Of a stretch of 47,143 nt of DNA, positions 7,919-15,967 are shown one piece after another. Location of the stretch: assembly GCF_018614915.1 (NCBI RefSeq), contig NZ_JAGGNU010000037.1:1-47143 (forward strand), written 5' to 3'. How positions within the stretch are numbered: the stretch's first letter is position 1; every line of letters begins with the position of its first letter. Below the pieces are notes generated by a model. The model saw nothing but the letters and a program-made list of their open reading frames with translations, did no database searches and had not been told where the DNA came from. The DNA comes from Variovorax paradoxus (GTDB lineage: Bacteria; Pseudomonadota; Gammaproteobacteria; Burkholderiales; Burkholderiaceae_C). Made by a program: the position numbers and the translations under genes.

Positions 7919-9433
7919 TTGAGCAAGTTGCTTGGCCTGCACTGGACAACGGTGTACCGCCTTCGCAAGCGGTTTCTGGAGGATCCGGTGGCATCATCTG
8001 TTTTGCCCAAGACGCCCGGACCGGAGAGAGGATCCAGGAGACTGGATCCGGACGTCGAAGAGATCATCCGCAATGCCTTGGTCCGGTGGTTGCCGCGGCA
8101 GCGAGACCTGGCTCATCCGCAACTGGACTTGACCCTGCACATTCGCGCTTGCTGCAAAGGGGCAGGGCTAAAGCTTCCATCGCGCAGCACCATCGCGCGT
8201 CGCTGGGCGCGGCATCGAGAAGAGGAGGCGTCTCGCTTGGCTAACGCGCCGGGTGCCCAGATCCCGCCCGGGCATTTGGTGGCCGCAGAGCCGTTGGAGC
8301 TTGTGCAGATCGATCACACCCAGTCGGATCTGGTTGTGGTGGACGAGCGTTGGCGCAAGCCGATCGGTCGGCCATGGATCACGGTGGCCATCGACATCGC
8401 AAGCCGCTGCGTCGTGGGTGCCTACATCGCCGTGGAACGTCCCAGCGCCGCGACGGTGGCCTTGCTCCTCACCCGCGTAGCGCTCCCGAAAGGCCCTTGG
8501 CTGGCCAGCATCGGTGTGGATACGCAATGGCCAATGCATGGGCTGCCGAAGGCGCTGCATCTGGACAATGCCTCCGAGTTCCGCAGCAGGGCGCTTCGCA
8601 CGGGATGCGCCCAGTACGGTATCGAGCTCATCTATCGACCCGTCGGCCGGCCGCACTTCGGCGGGCATGTCGAGCGGCTGACCCGCACACTGATGGAACG
8701 CCTGCGAGGACTGCCTGGCGCCACTGGCGGTTCAACCAGTGGGCGCAAGGAAAGAAAAGCGGAGGAACGGGCGGCGCTCACGTTGGCGGAATACGAGCGC
8801 TGGATGGTTCTTGAGATTGCGCTGCGCTATCACCACAGTACGCACCGTGGTCTTCAGGACGCAACACCGGCCGGGGTTTGGCAGTCGCTCAGCTCCACGT
8901 CCCCGCCGCGGCAACTGTCCGTCGATTCTGGCGAAGCGTTGCGCTTTGTCATGCACTTCCTGCCAATGAAATCGCGAACCATCCAGCGCGAGGGTCTGAC
9001 GGTTTTCCACATCCGGTACTGGCACCCGGTGTTTGCGGCCTGGCGCGAGACCGGAAAGACAGTGGTGGTGCGCTATCACCCGGAAGACCTGTCACGGGTG
9101 TTCGTCACCGCCGATCACAAGACGTACGTTGAGGCCAGGTGCGCCGACCTTCGTCGGCCGCGCATCTCGCTCTGGGAACAGCGCCACGCCCTGAAACTCA
9201 TGAAGGCACAAGGCCAGGGCAGTGTCTCCGAGGCCATGATCTTCAGGACCATCGAGCAGCAACGCCAGCTTGTGGCGAGTGCAAAGTCTGAGACTCGGGC
9301 CACTCGCCATGCAAGCCCCAGGGAGGTGAAGGTCTTGCCCGCTGGGTCTTGGCCAGCGGAGCGGGCCGCCATGACGGAGGCGCCCGTTGACTACAGCAAG
9401 CCGGCAGAACCTTACGACGTCGAAATCTGGTGA
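7919..9433 (+). CDS. tniA: TniA-like DDE transposase (Mu/Tn7-TnsB superfamily), N-terminus damaged
   Basis: The 504-aa product matches TniA: a helix-turn-helix (LLGLHWTTVYRLRKRF), a DDE core with QIDHTQSDLVVVDE..GRPWITVAID (first Asp), LHLDNASEF (second Asp) and HFGGHVERLTRTLM (Glu), then the Mu-transposase beta-barrel and a C-terminal tail ending EPYDVEIW. The only in-frame start near the beginning is TTG at 7919, after a stop at 7904-7906. Other frames upstream (about 7780-7910) carry plausible N-terminal residues, which suggests one or more frameshifts. The three acidic residues are intact, but the protein is probably not functional. Confidence 0.82.
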   Translation: MSKLLGLHWTTVYRLRKRFLEDPVASSVLPKTPGPERGSRRLDPDVEEIIRNALVRWLPRQRDLAHPQLDLTLHIRACCKGAGLKLPSRSTIARRWARHREEEASRLANAPGAQIPPGHLVAAEPLELVQIDHTQSDLVVVDERWRKPIGRPWITVAIDIASRCVVGAYIAVERPSAATVALLLTRVALPKGPWLASIGVDTQWPMHGLPKALHLDNASEFRSRALRTGCAQYGIELIYRPVGRPHFGGHVERLTRTLMERLRGLPGATGGSTSGRKERKAEERAALTLAEYERWMVLEIALRYHHSTHRGLQDATPAGVWQSLSSTSPPRQLSVDSGEALRFVMHFLPMKSRTIQREGLTVFHIRYWHPVFAAWRETGKTVVVRYHPEDLSRVFVTADHKTYVEARCADLRRPRISLWEQRHALKLMKAQGQGSVSEAMIFRTIEQQRQLVASAKSETRATRHASPREVKVLPAGSWPAERAAMTEAPVDYSKPAEPYDVEIW

Positions 9434-9478
9434 GGACATTCTACGAACGCCGCTGCTCTTGTCCATCTAAGCCCGGCT

Positions 9479-10313
9479 GTGCGTTCACAGGCGCTGTTGC
9501 CAGATGACGACCGTATTCGGGCCATGCAGCGCGATCGGTGGGTGGACTATCCGCGCGCTGCTGAAGCGCGACTGCGCCTCGAGCGCTTGCTTGGCACTCC
9601 CGAGCGCGAGCGCATGCCGTGCATGGTCATCCACGGCGAATCGAACATCGGCAAGACGCTCATCGTTCGTAAGTTCCAGCGTGAGCATCCGAGTACTTTT
9701 GACGATGCGCGCGGAGTTGAGCGTCGGCGCATCGTGGCGATGCAGATGCCGGCTACGCCCGAACAACACCGCTTCTACAGCGCGCTGCTGTTCGAGCTCG
9801 GTGCCCCACACAACACGAGCGCGGGTGTGTCGACCCTGGAGCGGTTGGCACGCGACCTCCTGCGCCGGATCGCACCGCGGATGCTGGTGGTCGACGAGGT
9901 GCATCATCCGTTGGCGGGTAGCTATCGCGAGCAACGCGCTTCCCCCAACCTGCTGAAGTACCTCGCCAACGATTTGCGACTGAGCATTGCGTTGGTCGGG
10001 ACTGCAGACGCGCCGGTTGCGTTGCAAACCGACGCGCAAATGAGCAGCCGTTTCACGCCCTTCGAAGTCCCCCGCTGGCGCGAGAGCGACGAGTTCCGGC
10101 GTTTCCTTGCTGCTTTCAGCAAACTGCTGCCTCTTCGCAGGGCTTCCGAATTGGGCGAGAGGGCGATCGTGCAGTTCAATGCTGGCGGCGAGCGGTGGCC
10201 TGACCGGGGAGGTGGTCCGGATCCTCAATGAGGCGGCAGAGCTCGCGATCCGGGACGGGACGGAGAGCGTCACCTTGACCCATTTGGAGCATGTGGCAAA
10301 GGTGTCTAACTGA
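9479..10313 (+). pseudogene. tniB: TniB-like AAA+ ATPase, frameshifted near its 3' end
   Basis: TniB is the ATPase partner of TniA. The sequence shows RDRWVDYPRA, a Walker A-like GESNIGKT, LVVDEVHH as Walker B and a sensor-like IALVGT. The first frame (GTG at 9479) runs out at 10231 with an unrelated tail. The family's C-terminal helices, GGLTGEVVRILNEAAELA, continue in the +1 frame to a stop at 10311-10313. The break lies near 10175-10181, where one extra base in gcagttcaatgctgg explains it. The intact protein would have about 277 aa, normal for TniB. Confidence 0.8.
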
Positions 10314-10803
10314 GCTGGCGCCGTGGCCGGTTGCGCCGCGACCGTTCCCGGAGGAGGCGATGGGCAGCTGGCTGGGGCGGATAGCAGCGCGCTACCGAAT
10401 GAGCGTGCGCCAGTTGTGCGACGAATATGCACTCGAGCTGGCCATTGACGCTTCGCGCGCTGGCTGGTTGGTGCTGCCTGTCGTGCCGGATGTCGTAGTT
10501 GGTCGACTTGCGCGTCTCGCGCGACTCGATGAGGCCAAACTGCATGAGATTCAGACGCCGATTGGTACAGCGGCAAATGGGAGAACGCAGCTTTACTGCG
10601 CGCACTGCCTGTTCGTGAACCCAGTCGACGTCACAGCTCCGAGGTGGAAGCGAGGGTGGCTCAACCCCGAGGGCGCATGTTGCGAAGTTCATGGCACCCC
10701 TCTCGCTTCTATCGCGTCGAGCAAGTTGCGCCGCTGCAGAAACTTCGATCAGACCCTCAAGATGGTGGGGCGCCTTGAGTTCGAGCGATCGCGAGGAATG
10801 TGA
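10291..10803 (+). CDS. tniQ: Short TniQ-like protein
   Basis: The 170-aa product starts like TniQ (PRPFPEEAMGSWLGRIAARY, a helical HTH region) and has a zinc-finger-like pattern YCAHC...CCEVHGTPL. TniQ directs target-site choice in Tn5053-type and Tn7-type elements. Tn5053-type TniQ proteins have about 400 residues, so this one lacks the C-terminal half; the ending after GTPL is atypical. It overlaps the 3' end of tniB by 23 nt. It may be a truncated gene. Confidence 0.65.
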   Translation: MWQRCLTELAPWPVAPRPFPEEAMGSWLGRIAARYRMSVRQLCDEYALELAIDASRAGWLVLPVVPDVVVGRLARLARLDEAKLHEIQTPIGTAANGRTQLYCAHCLFVNPVDVTAPRWKRGWLNPEGACCEVHGTPLASIASSKLRRCRNFDQTLKMVGRLEFERSRGM

Positions 10804-10849
10804 GGTTTAGCTGCACTACTACGATCTCTGGAAGACTAGAGACATCTAA

Positions 10850-11079
10850 GAACGCCAACACCAGCGCATCCGCGTCGCGCTGCAGGAGTTCGAGTTGCTG
10901 TGCTCGGGCACGCTGAGCGAGCGCATGATGAAGTGCTGCAACCCAATTGCCGCTGCGCCACCGATCCCAGCGCCCGCCACGGGCCGTACTACGAGTGGTC
11001 GCACATGAAGTCCGGCAAACCTACGCGGCGCTATGTGAGCGCGCAGCAAGCGCAGCTTGTGCGCCAGGCTGCGGTGTCT
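10850..11079 (+). pseudogene. Frameshifted DUF6788-like small protein remnant
   Basis: One frame gives ERQHQRIRVALQEFELL then SGTLSERMMKCCNP; after a one-base loss near 10943-10946 the next frame continues NCRCATDPSARHGPYYEW then SGKPTRRYVSAQQ. Together they match the pattern G-(S/T)-L-x-E-R..C-x-N-P-x-C-x-C....H-G-P-Y-x-x-W of the DUF6788 proteins. No start codon is present. I know no firm function for this family. Its position suggests it came with the mobile DNA. Confidence 0.5.
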
Positions 11080-11138
11080 TCACGCATGCACGGGCCGTGC
11101 CCGCCGCGACCTTTTGATCAGCATTTCCCTAACTCGAC

Positions 11139-12071
11139 TCAATCATCGACGCGCGCGCTGACTGCGACTTTCAGGTACTGGCGAAGCGCCTCGGCCACTG
11201 GGCTGAGCGTCTGGTCCTTCTTCCAGATCAGACCCACCTCCATCGTTGGAATCGCATCTTCGAGCGGGACGGTGCGGATTCTGCGGCCATCTAGGGACCA
11301 AGGCCGGAACACCATGTCGGACAGGATTGTCGTTCCAAAGCCCAAAGCCACCATCTCGCGGACGGCCTCCATCGACGACGTGCGGATGTATTGCGGCGGT
11401 TGCACGCCGGCGTTCTTCCAATAGCGCATCGCGGAGATGTCTCCCTCGTCGACCATGGGCAGGATGTACGGGAACGCTGAAGCTTCAGCGAGCGTCGTCT
11501 GTGCGGCGTCCACCAATGGGTGCGCCGGGCCAACCCAGAGTTGCCGACGAGAGCGTGCGAGAACAACACGGTTGAAGCGCTCAGGCTCTGTCATGTTCGA
11601 CGTCAGTGCCACTGCGATCTCTAGGTCGCCGTTGCTCACGCTATCTTCGATCTGCGTGCGATTCTGCTCAAGCGGCACGATCTTCACGAGAGGGTGGTGC
11701 TTCTGGAATTTAGCGATGAACGGGAGGAGAAAGTACCCTAGAACCGTATAGCTAGCCGCGATGTTTAGGGTTCCGGTGACAACACTGCGCTCGCGAAAGG
11801 GTTGGCGGGCGGCTTCATCCGCCGCTTCCAAGACTGCGTTTGCACGCTGGAGGAACAGATGACCCTCGTGGGTCAGGGTCACACCTGTGCGGCTGCGTTC
11901 CAACAATGCAGCACTGAGTAGTCGCTCGAGTTCGGCGATGGCCGACGTCATGGCGGACTGCGATACATGCACCTCTGCCGCTGCAAGCGAGATCTGTCCA
12001 GTACGTGCCACGGCGGCGAAGTATTGCAGCTGCTTCAGCGTGAACCGGATATTGCGTGATACGCCCGCCAT
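11139..12071 (-). CDS. LysR-type transcriptional regulator
   Basis: A 310-aa LysR regulator with a helix-turn-helix at about residues 10-65 (LKQLQYFAAVARTGQISLAA...VSQSAMTSAIAELE) and a ligand-binding domain behind it. It faces away from the tannase-like gene at 12481 across a 409-bp intergenic region. It is the only regulator inside the tannase/IOR region, which makes it the first candidate for binding the repeated GTATC-N9-(G/A)ATAC element (inference from position and from the T-N11-A rule). Confidence 0.92.
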   Translation of the reverse strand: MAGVSRNIRFTLKQLQYFAAVARTGQISLAAAEVHVSQSAMTSAIAELERLLSAALLERSRTGVTLTHEGHLFLQRANAVLEAADEAARQPFRERSVVTGTLNIAASYTVLGYFLLPFIAKFQKHHPLVKIVPLEQNRTQIEDSVSNGDLEIAVALTSNMTEPERFNRVVLARSRRQLWVGPAHPLVDAAQTTLAEASAFPYILPMVDEGDISAMRYWKNAGVQPPQYIRTSSMEAVREMVALGFGTTILSDMVFRPWSLDGRRIRTVPLEDAIPTMEVGLIWKKDQTLSPVAEALRQYLKVAVSARVDD

Positions 12072-12207
12072 GGCCTTTACTCGTTGTTAGCTGTCGCACC
12101 CGCCGCAACTACTGGTCCAGTGCCGAACGATGGCGCGCGAGCATCCAGCAGAGTGGAAGAGCGGATAGACATCAATCCCTCCCACTCATGAATGTACTGC
12201 CGAACGA

Positions 12208-12226
12208 GCATCGACTGAACAGATGC
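12208..12226. promoter_or_regulatory. Dyad GCATC-N9-GATGC between the LysR gene and the tannase-like gene
   Basis: Five-bp arms with a 9-nt spacer fit the LysR T-N11-A rule and share the ATC-N9-GAT core with the element found at other promoters here. The site is 137 nt upstream of the LysR start and could serve autoregulation. Apart from this dyad and the element at 12369-12398, I see nothing else in the 12072-12480 gap. Confidence 0.3.
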
Positions 12227-12368
12227 AAGCCAGGGACAGATGCGCTTTCCAGACATGAGCTCGACTGAGCAGCTGCGGCCGCCGGACGGGTCACTCCCGA
12301 CGTCAAAGAAGCCTCATGTTGAACTCGACCTTCAACGGTGATTACCCCTAGTCGAGCCACAATTTTCC

Positions 12369-12398
12369 GATACCACGTACCAAGCATCTCGATTTTAC
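12369..12398 (+). promoter_or_regulatory. Promoter element GATACC-N18-TTTTAC (tannase-like gene 12481)
   Basis: GATACC at 12369-12374 is followed by exactly 18 nt and TTTTAC at 12393-12398. The intervening sequence is very similar to that upstream of the tannase-like gene at 15968. The left half-site of the dyad is not conserved here. The start codon follows 83 nt later. Confidence 0.5.
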
Positions 12399-12480
12399 TA
12401 GGTGCGGGTCGTTGTTCATCATAGTCACGGTCCGATCCACCCTGCCTGGGTGAGATCGCCAGGTTCTTGGAGACCAGACC

Positions 12481-14373
12481 ATGATGAAAATTGCGATTTC
12501 CCCGGCCGCTCGAGCAGGAACACCGTTTCCCGCCGAAGGAGATACCCACCCCTCAAAGCTGAGCATGGCGAGGGTTGCACGCTCGCTAGTCGTCGGTGGA
12601 TTGATCAGTGCAGTTCTCGTGGCGTGCGGTGGTGGAGGTGGAGGTGGAGGTGGAGGTGGAGGTGGAGGTGGAGGTGGAGGTGGAGGTCGAGAGAACACCC
12701 CGCCTGCGGCTTCCCTGGATCCGGTCGCGGCCTGTGCGGCCTTGGCAGCCACCGAGGAGCGCGGAAAGATCACGAAAAGTGAGATCGTTCCGGCCAGTGG
12801 GGGAACGCCTGAATACTGCAAAGTCCTCGGCCTCATCGCTCCAGCCATCAACTACGAAGTCCGGTTGCCGACTGCCGGCTGGAACGGCCGCTTCCTGCAG
12901 CAAGGCTGCAGCGGCTTTTGCGGCTCTCCACCGTCGAACTATTTGACGTCTGCAGCTGACGCGCTTGCCCGAGGTTATGCGGTCGCGGCCACGGATAGCG
13001 GGCACAGTCGCCCGAACGGCGGGTACACCGATTGGGGTTGCAACGATCCCAGTGAGCCTGGGCGCGACGCCGCAGAAAACTATCCCAACCAAGCGCGTAT
13101 CGACTTTGCATTCCGCGCGCCGCACCTTACAACGATCGCGGCGAAGAGCCTGATCAAGGGCTTCTACGGGAGGGCGCAGGACTTTTCCTATTTCCGCGGC
13201 TGTTCTCAAGGCGGACGCCAAGCCCTGATCGAGGCGCAGAGGTTTCCGGATGATTACGACGGCATCATGGCGCGTGATCCGGGAAACATGTTGACAGCAA
13301 ACATTGGGATTGCGCATCCCTACTGGGCATCAATCAACTGGAATTCCCAGAAAGCCGAGTTCATCCTGAACATCAACAAGATCTCTCTGGTTGACAAAGC
13401 GGTTCATGCCAAATGCGACGGCATCGACGGCGTCGTCGACGGCGTCATTGAGGACCCGCGACGATGCGACTTCGACCCTGTTTCTCTGGCTTGTCCCAGT
13501 GGCGCCGATGAGGGGACACACTGCCTATCCTCCTCACAGGTCGCAGCGCTGCGCAAGCTTTACGATGCGCCGCGCAATTCGGCAGGTCGAGCGATTTATC
13601 CAGGGGGACTACCCAAGGGCTCTGAAGCCAACTGGCCCGGTGCCCTCATCGGAGAAAACAACACACCGGGGCGTCTCATGAGCTACGTGACAACCGGCGG
13701 CAACGGAATGGCGTGTCAGTTCCTCTTCCAGAATCCAGGCGCGGGTTACACCATCGACAGCTTTAATCGTGACACAGACCTTGAACAACTCAAGCCAATG
13801 AGCCTGATCACGAATGCCGATCAAACAGATTACACCCCGTTTAAACAGCGCGGCAGCAAACTGATCATGTTCGTCAGTGCAGGAGATGCAGCGCAGATTC
13901 CAGATGAGAAAATCTGGTACTACAACCAGGTCGCCAAGGCGATGCCAGGCGACATCGACAGTTGGTTTCGCATGTTCATGGTCCCTGGAAACTACCACTG
14001 CGGTAACGGCCCTGGCCCCGGTTCGTTTGACCAGTTGACGGCAATGGAGAAATGGGTTGAAAGCGGTGCACCGCCGACACGCATCATTGCATCGAAGCTG
14101 AACGGATCGGTCGTCGAGCGCACGCGTCCCCTATGCCCCTATCCGCAGCTCGCAAAGTACAAGGGAAGCGGAGACACCAACGTCGCTGACAACTTCGTCT
14201 GCACGCAGCCCGAGCAGGTTGCACCTGCCAAGGAGTGGGACAGCACGACGGACTTTGCGTGGCGATGCAATAAGCAGCCGGAGGTGCTCCCCCGCTGGAT
14301 GAGCCCAGTGTGGAACACGGTCAACTCGTGGACCGGAAATTTCTGGAACCAAGTGGTCAACGGGTGCCGGTAA
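12481..14373 (+). CDS. Tannase/feruloyl esterase family lipoprotein with a 20-Gly linker
   Basis: A 630-aa extracytoplasmic esterase of the tannase/feruloyl esterase family. A TTGGAGACC box supports the start at 12481; an internal ATG at 12565 would place the lipoprotein signal (lipobox LVAC) at the very N-terminus and is an alternative. Twenty glycines follow the lipobox Cys. The nucleophile is Ser242 in GCSQGGRQ and the likely catalytic His is His506 in NYHCGNG, with an Asp candidate in SAGDAAQIPD. Paired cysteines (e.g. GCSGFCG, CPYP, FVCTQP) suggest disulfides. The C-terminal extension (about 570-630, Trp-rich) is longer than in the homologue at 15968. A Bug receptor gene follows 93 nt later, consistent with uptake of the released acid. 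Confidence 0.9.
   Translation: MMKIAISPAARAGTPFPAEGDTHPSKLSMARVARSLVVGGLISAVLVACGGGGGGGGGGGGGGGGGGGGRENTPPAASLDPVAACAALAATEERGKITKSEIVPASGGTPEYCKVLGLIAPAINYEVRLPTAGWNGRFLQQGCSGFCGSPPSNYLTSAADALARGYAVAATDSGHSRPNGGYTDWGCNDPSEPGRDAAENYPNQARIDFAFRAPHLTTIAAKSLIKGFYGRAQDFSYFRGCSQGGRQALIEAQRFPDDYDGIMARDPGNMLTANIGIAHPYWASINWNSQKAEFILNINKISLVDKAVHAKCDGIDGVVDGVIEDPRRCDFDPVSLACPSGADEGTHCLSSSQVAALRKLYDAPRNSAGRAIYPGGLPKGSEANWPGALIGENNTPGRLMSYVTTGGNGMACQFLFQNPGAGYTIDSFNRDTDLEQLKPMSLITNADQTDYTPFKQRGSKLIMFVSAGDAAQIPDEKIWYYNQVAKAMPGDIDSWFRMFMVPGNYHCGNGPGPGSFDQLTAMEKWVESGAPPTRIIASKLNGSVVERTRPLCPYPQLAKYKGSGDTNVADNFVCTQPEQVAPAKEWDSTTDFAWRCNKQPEVLPRWMSPVWNTVNSWTGNFWNQVVNGCR
12631..12684 (+). repeat. (GGTGGA)9 hexanucleotide microsatellite
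   Basis: Nine perfect copies of GGTGGA encode most of a 20-Gly run immediately behind the lipobox Cys. Gain or loss of whole units keeps the frame and changes the tether by two Gly, so length variation would be tolerated. Confidence 0.95.
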
Positions 14374-14466
14374 GGAGCTCCTGAACCGCGACCCAGCCGT
14401 TGCGCCGTTCGTGACTCATCGGTTGACAGCTTTGAGTTCAACAAGGCATCGTGAAAGTAGGTCCGT

Positions 14467-15468
14467 ATGACGAATGAGAATTCCGGGCTGCGATCTCGCG
14501 CCCGTCGGGACTTTTTATGCTTGGCAGCCGCCGTGGCGGCACCAAGCGTGGGTGGCGCCCGCGAGCAGTCCTATCCCGCGCGGCCGATCAAGTTGATCGT
14601 TCCCTATCCCCCCGGTGGTGGCGGCGACAGCATAGCGAGGGCTTTGGCGGAACGACTGGCTGAAGACCTGCAGCAACCTATCATCGTGGACAATCGTCCG
14701 GGCGCGAACGGCGTCATTGGTGCCACAGCAGTTGCAAGGTCGCCAGCCGATGCGTACACGCTGCTGCTGGCAACCGATCACCAGATGGCGGTGAATCCGA
14801 ATCTGTTCATCAACATGGGCTTTGATCCCATTAGGGACTTCGCGCCCATCGGCCAAGTCGCGCGGTTTCCGTTCGTGTTGACTGTCCCAACCAGCTCGCC
14901 GGTGCATGACGTTGCTTCACTGGTGCGCCACGCCAAGGAACGTCCTGGGCAGATCAACAACGCCACCGTGGGCATCGCCTCGCAGCCCCACTTGGCTGCA
15001 GAGATGTTTGCTCAACGTGCTGGCCTGTCGCTGGTGCATATTCCGTACAAGGGAATGTCGCCGGCCATCACGGACCTCATGGGTGGTCAGGTGCAGATGC
15101 TGTTTGCCACAGTGTCGGCCGTCGAGCCGCTCATCCGGTCCGGCCGCCTGAAGGCCATTGCAGTGACGGGCCTGCAACGACTTCAGCTGCTTCCGGATGT
15201 GCCAACATTGGCCGAAAGCGGATTCCCCGGGTTAGAAGTACAGGCGTGGTATGGACTGTTTGCGCCGGTAGCGTCTCCGCAAGGTTCGCTCGATAGCCTC
15301 GCTTTCGCTTTACGGAAGACGGTTACGGACCGGCGTTTCGTCCGACAGATGGCGAGCCAGGGACTCGAGGCGAGGCACATTGACAGCACTTCACTGGCTG
15401 CGCTCATGGCATCAGACCGCGCGCGATGGGGTGAGCTGGTACGGAAAATGGGAATCAAGCAAGAATAG
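14467..15468 (+). CDS. Bug-type tripartite tricarboxylate transporter receptor (third)
   Basis: A 333-aa Bug/TctC receptor. The N-terminus carries a twin-arginine motif (ARRDFLCLAAAV), so export through Tat is possible. Family strings: RPIKLIVPYPPGGGGDS, NRPGANGVIG, HIPYKGMSPAITDLMGGQ and LLPDVPTLAESGFPG. It sits between two tannase-like esterase genes in the same direction and plausibly captures the acid they release (inference). The usual SPDGYTLL motif reads SPADAYTLL here. Confidence 0.92.
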   Translation: MTNENSGLRSRARRDFLCLAAAVAAPSVGGAREQSYPARPIKLIVPYPPGGGGDSIARALAERLAEDLQQPIIVDNRPGANGVIGATAVARSPADAYTLLLATDHQMAVNPNLFINMGFDPIRDFAPIGQVARFPFVLTVPTSSPVHDVASLVRHAKERPGQINNATVGIASQPHLAAEMFAQRAGLSLVHIPYKGMSPAITDLMGGQVQMLFATVSAVEPLIRSGRLKAIAVTGLQRLQLLPDVPTLAESGFPGLEVQAWYGLFAPVASPQGSLDSLAFALRKTVTDRRFVRQMASQGLEARHIDSTSLAALMASDRARWGELVRKMGIKQE

Positions 15469-15532
15469 CGACGCAGCGCACACCCCAACACGATGCTCTG
15501 GCAGGTGGAATCGCAAACACAGTGACCGGCAC

Positions 15533-15559
15533 GCAAGCAGCGATGTCGCTGTTGCTTGC
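15533..15559 (+). terminator. Hairpin after the third Bug gene
   Basis: GCAAGCA at 15533 pairs with TGCTTGC ending at 15559, with an inner GCG/CGC stem. It starts 65 nt after the stop codon. No T-tract follows, so it may protect the mRNA end rather than terminate by itself. The rest of the 499-bp gap up to 15968 holds only the promoter element at 15830-15873. Confidence 0.35.
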
Positions 15560-15829
15560 GCAGAACCAGCGCGATGCCTTCGCTTGTAGAGACTCTGACC
15601 AATGAACCTCGGCACGGCAGCGAGCCGAATGCGCAGGTTGGGGAACGTAGCTGCTTCTCAGGCGCGGGGCACGCTGCACTCCGGTGGATGCGCGCGCCGG
15701 GGCATTCATTCCCTTAATCGGTTTTTCTTTACCTGCTAAACGAGGGCACGTGCGTCTTTGCCCGCGGCCCGTTATGTCCGAGGCGCGGGTAATGTGTAGG
15801 GAAATGCAAGGGGTGCTTACCATGAGGCG

Positions 15830-15873
15830 ATTTCGATTCTCTTGATACCTCGTACAAGAAGTCTCAATTTTAC
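15830..15873 (+). promoter_or_regulatory. Promoter element (A)TTTC-N9-GATACC-N18-TTTTAC (tannase-like gene 15968)
   Basis: GATACC (15844-15849), an 18-nt spacer and TTTTAC (15868-15873) reproduce the arrangement at 12369. The left half-site ATTTC (15830-15834) matches GTATC at three of five positions. The start codon lies 95 nt downstream. Confidence 0.5.
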
Positions 15874-15967
15874 TTTCGCTGGGCCTGTCTCCATAGTTCT
15901 ACGCGCGGCTGCATGCGAGTCGCGAAGAAAGCCGGATATTACGTATCTACTGATTGAGGAGACATGC

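Larger units (their letters stand above)
7700..11100 (+). mobile_element. Decayed Tn5053/Tn402-type transposition module (tniA-tniB-tniQ) plus DUF6788-like remnant
   Basis: The gene order tniA-tniB-tniQ is that of Tn5053/Tn402-family transposons, which move by a DDE transposase (TniA), an AAA+ ATPase (TniB) and a target-site factor (TniQ). Here TniA starts without ATG or a clear N-terminus, TniB is frameshifted and TniQ is short. No serine resolvase (tniR), res site or pair of terminal inverted repeats could be recognised. No cargo such as mer or an integron lies between the genes. The boundaries are approximate. The module separates two catabolic gene sets. Confidence 0.72.

Noticed and set aside
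7700..11100. CRISPR-associated transposon (TnsB/TnsC/TniQ-like genes together)
   Set aside because: No cas genes or CRISPR array anywhere in the window, and the genes are decayed; the order fits an ordinary Tn5053-type module.
11088..11100. Palindrome GCACGG-G-CCGTGC as a transposon end or recombination site
   Set aside because: No partner copy at the other side of the tni module and no target duplication visible.
12628..12687. CRISPR-like tandem repeats
   Set aside because: Perfect hexamer microsatellite encoding a Gly run after a lipobox Cys; no spacers.
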